Program-made: the position numbers and the translations under genes
The notes under the pieces: generated by a model
Seen by the model: the letters and a program-made list of their open reading frames with translations, nothing else
What the model was told of the DNA's origin: nothing
The model's database searches: none
Assembly: GCA_016808115.1 (NCBI GenBank)
Contig: JAEQBH010003964.1
Span: 62,001 to 126,000, forward strand
Source: Tetrastigma voinierianum
Taxonomy: Eukaryota; Streptophyta; Magnoliopsida; Vitales; Vitaceae
Reading direction: 5' to 3'
DNA length: 64,000 nucleotides
In this document: positions 57,082 to 64,000 of the stretch, piece after piece
How the letters are laid out: each line of letters opens with the position of its first letter
Position numbering within the stretch: position 1 is the first letter of the stretch

Positions 57082-59094
57082 TGTAAAGCCCAGAAATTCA
57101 AATTTAAGGACAAGAGGGTAAATATCATTAATTTAGATTAAAGTGTGATTCGGTTAAAAATCCGGAATTAATTTTCTAGATCTCGGATGACAAAAGCAAT
57201 AGTTACACTTGGATTGGAATCGTCACGAAATCTAGTTAGCACACCAAATTTTGTAATATTCAGGGACAGTCGGAGTTGGCATGTTTCGGGGAGGCATCGC
57301 GGTTCGGGTCTTGAGTAAAATGATTTACGATGCGACGAAGTCACACATATAACATGTACTCATGTGCCATAGAAGTGGCATGAGTGAAACGAGAAAATGG
57401 ACGGTCGAGATAGGGCGAATGTCGAATACGGGGAAAAGAAGGTGATAATGGTCATTAATTAAATTTTAAGTCACTAAATGACAAAAAAGGGAATAGTGTT
57501 GAAATTCTTCTTTATGAAACCAAAGAGCAAAGAAACGTGGAAGGAGACCCAGTGGTTGCGGAGAAGCGAAAATGGTGGTTTTTAGAGAGAAGGTCTCGAC
57601 TCTCTCTAGATTCTGACAATCCCAGGCCAGTCGACGGTCTTCGAGACAAGAAGGAGAAGCGCTCTCGCGGAGGGGCTTCGCGTGGGTACGGATTTGGGGA
57701 GTTCCTCAGACTCAGAGCTAGGGTTTTCCTACTTGGTTTTATTCCTCTTTTAAGCACTTTGTGAATGTTTGAATTGAATGAGGCGTGAGGGCGTTTGATA
57801 GGTTAAATCTTGGAGCAGGGTTGTTGGAATTTGGAACCCATGTGACAGTGCGTGACGTCACGAGATGTTGGGTGGCTTATTGTGAGATCGTAATGTTAAT
57901 GTATGCCTTGAATGAAAAAAGGCCGGGAATGGTCGTGAAACAGGGTTCGCTAAGTGAGCCAAGATGTGAATGGATGTGTGTTTGGTTGTAAACCTAGGTT
58001 TTTGCGTTTCACAGGAATAGTGACACGAATATATTTTTGTGTGGATAGGTGTTCAGTCGGCCCGATTCAAGTTGAATTCTTTCGTGTATGATCGTGGCGA
58101 GGAGCTAATTTTTGATGTATGGGTGATTTATTACATGACATGATTGTGTAGTGGATATTTGTGGATATTGCATGTTTACATATTTGCATGTGATTAAATG
58201 TATTGGAATTGACATACATGCATTCCATATGCCTTGGGACATCCCTAGGACTATAGGAGTTAGTGCATGAATGGTCGAGTAAGCCGGGTTCGGAGGGTAG
58301 TCTAAAAATATTAATTATCGGAGGGTGATCCAAATGAAAAATATCAATCGTCGGAGCCGGCGATTGATATTCATCGGAGGGTAGTCCACAAGCAAATAAT
58401 ATATCAATCGATCAGCGACGATTGATATATATACATCGAAGGGTTGTCCACTAATAAAATAATGAATTCTCATACAAGGCTTAGGCGGGGAGTGTGAGAG
58501 AGTCGGTGAAAGGACTCGGGATGAGTTGGTCGGGTAGACATTCAGAGTAGGATCATGCATTTCACAGCGGATGTGTGTTTAAATTGGAACGTACCGCAAC
58601 AGGTGGTGAAGTAGCCTCAGGCGATTCTCCTGCGAGAGCATTAGCTCACACGTCGTGGGACCCCACTTTTGCAGTGCGGGAGCGTGCGAGACGGTTAGAT
58701 CCTGAAAGTTTGAGTGCTAGAAGAAAGCGGGAATGTGGCTTTTGTTGATGTTTACATGTGTATTAGAACTCTTTAAAGTTTAATACATGTATTGTTAAGT
58801 GAAAAGCTGTGTAACTCTTGTAACTATAGGATATATAGTTGGATCATAGTTGAGTATGTGCATATTGAGTATTGTTTATGGGCGAAGTAAGGCGTATTAC
58901 TCATGTAGTGGATGTATTGGATATATATTGCATATATTGGATTGTTTGAGAGCAGGATATACGGGGTTTGTGGTGGGTAGAGCTCCTGACAAAGGGACTA
59001 CATAGATTTTACAGTGTGATCGGGTAGCTTGGAGCATCCGCTGTATTCCCGCGAGGTTGTGGTGTCATGGACCCTCGAAGCTGGGCGATCTGAC
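57082..59094 (+). repeat. Tekay-like 5' LTR (plus element)
   Basis: About 2.0 kb. Shares with the other LTRs, in order: TGTAAA start, AATTTTCTAGATCTCGGATGA and ACGAAATCTAGTTA blocks, purine-rich tract near 57510-57560, TCGGAGGGT repeats, CACGTCGTGGGACCCC, AGTGCTAGAAGAAAGC and a GTGTCATGGACCCTCG terminus next to the primer site. Exact end uncertain by a few bases. ORFs at 57537-57991 are in LTR sequence and unrecognised. Confidence 0.7.
58285..58450. repeat. TCGGAGGGT repeats with interleaved hairpins
   Basis: The core (T)CGGAGGGT(A/G)(G/A)TCC recurs near 58289, 58318, 58373 and, degenerate, 58435. Between them lie two hairpins: 58341-58354 with 58357-58370 (13 of 14 paired, 2-nt loop, ATATCAATCG stem) and 58399-58410 with 58419-58430 (12 of 12, 8-nt loop, ATATATCAATCG stem). 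Confidence 0.85.
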
Positions 59095-59095
59095 T

Positions 59096-59107
59096 TGGTA
59101 TCAGGCT
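59096..59107 (+). other. Tekay-like primer-binding site
   Basis: TGGTATCAGGCT against the usual TGGTATCAGAGC (initiator Met tRNA), directly after the LTR end. Confidence 0.65.
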
Positions 59108-61100
59108 TGGGTATACGAATACCTAGGGAGCTGGGTTTGGGTAGCCTCCACCACTAGGTGGTTTGATGTGGAGTATAGGTATATGGAAACCTAGAGATTG
59201 AGAATTTGGGCTTAGGCCATAGTTGAGAGAGGCATCACCACTAGGTGTGGTTTGATGTTGAGGGTTTAGGTATGGGATTACTAGGAAAATCACGAGGACA
59301 AAACTAGGACACTACGTGCCGTGTGTTGATATTCACGTGTGATTTGGTGAATTAGTGTATGTTTGGTGTGCATGACATGTTTTATGTGTTGAGATTGTAT
59401 GTGTGCTTGGTGATTAGCACATGGAGGTTTTAGAAAAATAAGTTAGAAAGTATTTTGAGTTTACAGTGTGTAAACTGGAAGGAAAAAAAAAATAATAAAT
59501 AAATTTTTAGAAGTTTATTGGAGTGGAGAAAATTTTTCGATGAAAAGTGGGAAATTTTTTTTTTTTATAAATTTATTTGGTTTAGAGGTGGGTAATTTTA
59601 AGGTTTTACAGTGTAAAACTGAAGAAAATTAAATAAAATAAAATTTACTAAATTTATTTGGGTTGTTGGAAAATGAGAAAGAAATTTTAAAGCAAAAGAA
59701 AATAAATTCGATATAAATTTATTTGGTTAAGAGGAGGAAAATAATTTTCTAAGTTTTTACAAGGTGTAAAATTGAAGAAAAGTGAGAAGAAAATAAGTAC
59801 ATGAATTTATTTGAGTGTCAAGAGAATGAAAAAAAAAAATGATTTTAGTGATTTTTAGTGATTTTTCCAATTGCTGGAAATAAATGAAAAAATAAGAATA
59901 ATAATTATAATGAAAAAAAAAAATGGTGCAGATTTGGAAGGGGGCTCTTTACTTTGAATCGTGTGTGTGAAATATTTTGTATTGCAAGAGAGTGGGTTGT
60001 ATTGCAGAAATTTAGGCTTGGATAGCTTGAATTGTATTGCAGGAATAGTGTAGGTTGAGTTGCAATACAAAATTGTATTGCAGGCTGGAAGGCTAAAATT
60101 GTATTGTGAGAGGTGAGAGTGTATTGCAATAGAGAGATTGGGCGGCTGGGAAAGAGCATGCAATGTCGGTTTGGTGGGCGACGGAGTTTGTGTCCTGCCA
60201 CAAAGCTGTGTGTGAGCACAGGTAGGCGTGTCACGATCACGGCCCACGAAATTTGGAAATGGCTGGGCGCGTGCGGAGAAGCCTTGACGGCGGGCGTGCG
60301 TGGGGGCTATGGCAGCGTGGCCCAGGGCGTGGCCCTTGTGGCCTGAGCGCGTGGGCGAGATCTTGAGCGAGCTGGGCGAACAACGAGGTCATGAGGTGAT
60401 GAGCGCGAGACACGGCATGGACTCAGCGGGGTCTTGTGACCGAGCGTATGAGGGCGACGGCAGAGGCGGCTTTGTGCGGCTGTCTGTGTCTCAAGCGGGC
60501 GGAGTTGGGTGTTTAAGGTGCGCGACTCGAGTTTGGACAGGATCGACTCAATCTTATTCTGAGTCACTAAATGAACACTGTTCATCAAAAAAAAAAATCG
60601 AAAAAAATAATAATAAAATAAAATAAAAATTTGATAAAATTTTTAAAAATAAAATTTTCAAAATAAAATTTTGAAGAAAATAAGAATACATTGAAAACAA
60701 TATTTTAAATGCAAGAATGGATTGCCTTACATTCACCAGTAATGCGAGGACAATGCGTATACAGTTAAGTGTGGATGGTGTCTCGAAATTTGTGTTTATG
60801 CCTTAGATATACTATATTGTATTTAACTATTGCGTGGTAGTTGCGTAGGAAATTATATGCATGGTGTAATGCGTATAGGAAAAGGGTGAATGCTAAGGTT
60901 AGGAACTATAACCTTAGGGATGGATATGAAATGAACATGAAGGCTTAGAATTTTATCGGAATAAAATGAATTGAGTGGTTGGAAGTTAGCGCCATAGGAG
61001 TGAACGAGGATTAGTTCATGGTTGTCAAGTCTACTAGTGAATTGGCATGTGCGTTGCCTGGATTAGGCGAAATAGAAAATTACATGAATCTTGTTGCCAT
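59108..61100 (+). other. long leader, no gene; internal short repeats
   Basis: About 2 kb between the primer site and gag. CACCACTAGGTG with GGTTTGATGT.GAG occurs twice (about 59149 and 59231). At 59985-60125 TGTATTGCA or its complement occurs about seven times. 60160-60540 is GC-rich with chance frames (60113-60346, 60300-60626). No known protein similarity. A/T-rich blocks at 59460-59930 and 60580-60720. Confidence 0.5.
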
Positions 61101-61104
61101 TGAG

Positions 61105-61500
61105 CGTATAGATGGCTGGTCGGGGCTGAGGACGTAGAGGGCGATCCACCAGGGGCAGTCGAGCACCACCGGTGTTTGATCGGCGGAGACTTGTCTTGAG
61201 GTTGTAGGTATTACGGCCCATTTTACACATCGCGGGCTGAGATAGTAGACAAGAAGATCCTAGTAACCTCCAGAGGTTTAGGGCGCATCATCCTCCTACA
61301 TTCACAGGGGGGAGGAGATCCGGTGGTGACAGACCATTGGTTCATACAGATCGAGAAGGTGTTAGAGGTTATGGAAATTGCTTTGACACTACGAGGATTG
61401 GAGCCAAGTGTGTTCCGGCTAGAAGTGAGCCCAGATATATGAAGGTGGAAATGGGGCGAGGACCTCTAGGACCTTAAGGAGCCTTTGGATGTGAGTTCTC
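61105..61500 (+). pseudogene. Tekay-like gag fragment
   Basis: AGRGRGRRGR opening (basic start), then FRAHHPPTFTGGGDPVVTDHW and QIEKVLEVMEIA at about 61280-61385, matching F-K--PPTF-G--DP--A--W---IEK-F-VM. Most of the capsid and the zinc knuckle are missing; the protease follows within about 150 bp, so there is an internal deletion. Confidence 0.6.
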
Positions 61501-61529
61501 CCTAGGGATTAGGCGAAATAGGGACGATA

Positions 61530-62400
61530 TGTCGGGGTTGAGAGTTAGAGATCTCGGGGACTCTATCACAGTGGACTTGAGGATCATGGACATGTCGGGT
61601 TCGATGTCATCACGGAGATGGATTGGGGCGATAGCTTCTGGGGATGGATTATCGGTGTGGCGTAGGGTGATACACTTTATACGCGGGGCCGGTACTGGAA
61701 ACCATGGTATTTCAAGGGGACAAGCATGACATTTTCCCCGAGGCAGTATCTGGTCAAGTGTCGAGGACGGTTGCGGGTTGGCTCGCTGACTTTACCTTAG
61801 GGACAAGGAGAGGTTTTAGACTTAGATCTACCTCGTGGTGTCTAATATTTGGATATTTTCCCGGATGAGCTACGGACTACCTCAGCGAGGGTAGTAGACT
61901 TGGGTGCTCGAGTTACACCTGATGCTTCACCATCTCTATGACTCGCATAGGATGGCACCGAGTTGAGATGCGGGAACTCGAGTCCGAGTTGCGGGAGCTA
62001 TTGGACAAGTGGTTCATTAGGCCAGAGCACTTCCGCCATGGGGCTCAGGTTACGTTTGCAAAGAAGAAGGACAAGACCCAGCATTTGTGCATTGATTATC
62101 GACGAGTTGAGCCAGAGTTCACGATCAGAATCGGTACCCATTAGAGTTGATGATTTATTTTGACCCGGTCGAGAGGAGCGCGAGTCTACTCCCGGGATAG
62201 ACCTCGCGAAGTTACCATCGGTGAGGTTAAGGAGACAAATATCACTGGGCAGTTTAGGGACGCGTTATGGGCACTTCAGGTTCTTAGTGATGCCCTTTGG
62301 ATTGAATGCGTAACAACATTCATGGATCTCATACATAGGGTGTTCAACTATCTAGATGGGTTGTCGTAGTCTTCGGTGGATGACATTTGATCTACTCCCA
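61530..62400 (+). pseudogene. Tekay-like protease-RT pseudogene
   Basis: Protease tail: VDLRIMDMSG (61570-61600), matching the V-LIV-DM--FD-I-GMDWL block. RT start (61938-62144): MRELESELRELLDKWFIRP, FRHGAQVTFAKKKDKTQHL and CIDYRR, matching the ELLDKGFIRPS-SPWGAPVLFVKKKDG--R-CIDYR block. Then RVYSRDRPRE-type wording and ALWIECVTTFMDLIHRVFNYL (62255-62360), matching MPFGLTNAPATFMDLM-RVF--YLD. The catalytic loop VDDI is encoded at 62376-62387. Several frame changes are needed to read it through. Confidence 0.78.
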
Positions 62401-63653
62401 GGTGAGTGGGAGCATGGTATCACTTGAGTTGTGATTACCGATTCTTGAGAGACCATCATTTGTGCAGCTAAGTTCGATGAGATTACGAAGTTTTAGCTTC
62501 TTGAGGGAGATTTTTGGGACATGTGGTGTCGGCACCGGGAGTGTCGGTCGACACAGAAGGTTGAGCGGTGAGTTGGGAGGACGAATGTCGATCTTCGGAC
62601 ATCTACGTGGTTTCTTGGGATTGGCCTGGGCATCTGAGAGATTAGAATGGGCTGAAGTTGTCCATTGAGGCGAATTGTGGATTTCGCCTACGAGGGACAT
62701 GGACTCCATGGTTGGGGCGGCCACGACCATAGAGAGAGAGGTGAGTATACTTGGAACACTTTGGGATATGGGTGTTGGTAGCAGGGAGGATCGGTTTTCT
62801 TGAAGTTCGGAAAAGCGAGAAGACCCACCGCTCTGCAGGTTGAACCCCGGGGGCCGGGTTGGGCGGTTCATCCCGAGGGGGCCGAGGGGCCGGGTGATAT
62901 GTTATTCTAGCAGACGGCCAGGCATGAGGCAGGATTGCTTCTAGAAACGAGGATCCTAGGGTTTTGGGACAACACAGTCCTAGTCGGCGATGAGACCGGG
63001 AGAGTATCTGAGTTCATTCCTCCACACCTAGAACTGGTCGGAGGAACCGGTTTCGGTTCGGGGTGCTATCTGAGCACTTCCGGCAACACGAGATGGGCGG
63101 GGGACGAGTGTGGTCGAAGTTGGGACCGGTGAGGTGCGCGGCGGCGTAGTGGACCTTAAGTGTGAGTGAGCTGGTGGTTGATGATGTCAGGATTGACATG
63201 GATGAGATGACAGCCATCGGGTTGTCAGTAATTGGGACCTTATCCGGGTTGTCATACCCAGGCCACGAGCGCGTGGATTGGGCTCAAGGTTAAGGCCTTT
63301 AGAGAAGCCGGTATAGATCTTCCACAGGATGTAGGATGAGAGTTGACCGATAGGTCGGGTTATGAGTGAGAGATCTCAGTGATTACGCTCACGTTGGACC
63401 CCGAGATAGGGTGTCACGGCATGGCTGTGTGTGCGTTGTGTACCTGTTAACATCGCGTCGAGAGTCGGGTGTGGGTGCATGTGCAGTCATTCACCACTCT
63501 TGGTGAGTGAGGGGTGGACGGCGTGTGCGGACCTTCCACCGTACGTCAATGAAGACTCTTAATTCGATTCAGGAAATGACGATGAGTAGAGTGTGTGGAG
63601 GCCAACAAAAGGGGCTCGTCAAATCTCCTCGGGTGAGAATCACGGAGTTAGGG
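62401..63653 (+). pseudogene. RT end / RNase H traces, heavily degraded
   Basis: FLRDHHLCAAKFDEI (62440-62480) and LLEGDFWDMW (62497-62525) recall LREH-LYAK--KCEFWL-EV-FLGHV. RSSDIYVVSWDWPGH (62590-62630) recalls T-IRSFLGL-GYYR-F. After about 62700 no block is convincing; the region is GC-rich with many chance frames. No integrase recognised. Confidence 0.45.
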
Positions 63654-63999
63654 TGTAAAGACCCCGGGAGATATCGAATTTACGTGAGAATGTAACGGCT
63701 CAGTGTGATTATGTTGCTTTCGAATGAAAACACGATTCGAGTATCACATAGACTTAGAGTTTAGTGATAAGAGTCGGGAGTGACTCGAGATGAAAACACA
63801 CGGTCGTGGTTATCACGTGCTTGGGTTAAGTGATAGAAGTCGAGGTGACTGAGGTTGGATACCCATTGAAAATTACATTGGGTGTTGTGGCCAGGCAAGA
63901 GCACTGGTATATGGATGTCATTCATGACATGGACTGAGTTAATGATCCATTAGTTGTCATTGATTGTGAGCCTTGGGAAGGTTAAGTTTACACACCAAG
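63654..63999 (+). repeat. possible 3' LTR start or LTR fragment
   Basis: TGTAAAGACCCCGGGAG at 63654 resembles the TGTAAAGCCCAG start at 57082, and GAGAATGTAACGGCTC at 63688 is an alternative start. A direct repeat of about 65 bp follows (63735-63850: ATCAC, GTGATA-AGTCG, GTGACT-GAG twice). The window ends inside it. Confidence 0.35.
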
Positions 64000-64000
64000 C

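Larger units (their letters stand above)
57082..63999 (+). mobile_element. Tekay-like chromovirus (Ty3/gypsy), plus strand, running off the right edge
   Basis: 5' LTR starting TGTAAAGCCCAG, then primer site TGGTATCAGGC, a long leader, gag, protease, RT with its VDDI motif, RNase H traces, and a possible second LTR start at 63654. No integrase is recognisable, so it is either deleted or the far part lies outside. All coding parts have stops and shifts. It is in opposite orientation to the 45108-56401 element but of the same broad LTR family. Confidence 0.75.

Noticed and set aside
60113..60626. GC-rich ORFs at 60.1-60.6 kb as a possible host gene
   Set aside because: Located in the leader of a gypsy element; overlapping frames on both strands, no homology and no splice or promoter logic.
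62392..62871. 159-codon minus-strand ORF rich in Pro/Ser
   Set aside because: Antisense to the RT/RNase H remnants of the plus-strand chromovirus; low-complexity composition.

Overview
This is nuclear DNA of a flowering plant, in a repeat-dominated and probably heterochromatic stretch. The evidence is a TATA-driven intronless plant gene of the prolamin-like (ECA1/egg-cell type) secreted cysteine-rich class, plant-type LTR retrotransposons (Athila-like, Tekay/Del-like chromoviruses, Copia, TRIM), hAT elements with 8-bp target duplications, and no bacterial-style gene packing. The species cannot be named from the sequence. Apart from the one gene, every long coding similarity is broken by stops and frameshifts.

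Layout. 1-4470: fragments of one gypsy LTR family around a tandem TRIM-like array with three LTRs about 577 bp apart. 4471-6486: another LTR-like stretch rich in CTTGCTTG repeats. 6487-7020: two copies of a promoter/5'UTR segment that also lies in front of the host gene at 44 kb, separated by a near-perfect 42-bp-arm inverted repeat. 7041-10265: a Copia gag (UBN2-type) pseudogene split by a minus-strand solo LTR (7297-9968). 11094-13822: two more LTR pieces. 13823-29528: a dead 15.7-kb Athila-like gypsy element on the minus strand with LTRs of about 2.8 and 3.0 kb, a tRNA-Asp-type primer site, gag, protease, RT, RNase H, integrase, then a 4.4-kb zone with no long ORF. Its better-preserved LTR carries an array of the palindrome TGTCGCGACA. 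29529-30417 is probably the rest of the LTR that the Athila element entered. 31898-33805: a non-autonomous hAT element. 34084-41938: a minus-strand solo gypsy LTR split by a 4.8-kb Copia element (34557-39377). 42531-43096: a LINE RNase H fragment with a duplicated tail.

43613-44459: the host gene, with its own promoter and TATA box, encoding a 145-residue secreted protein with eight mature-region cysteines. 45025-56623: a 300-bp hAT MITE with a perfect 8-bp target duplication, into which a minus-strand Tekay-like chromovirus inserted with a perfect 5-bp duplication; that element's 5' LTR was then hit by a plus-strand solo LTR (52012-54936). 57082-63999: a plus-strand Tekay-like element with 5' LTR, primer site, gag, protease and RT, running to the right edge.

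The genes do not form a pathway. The window is a single small reproductive-type gene surrounded by nested transposons. The most interesting signals are the gene's orphaned promoter copies with the 5'UTR-derived hairpin, the palindrome array in the Athila LTR, the hairpin-bearing minisatellites inside gypsy LTRs, and the clean nesting order at 45-56.6 kb.
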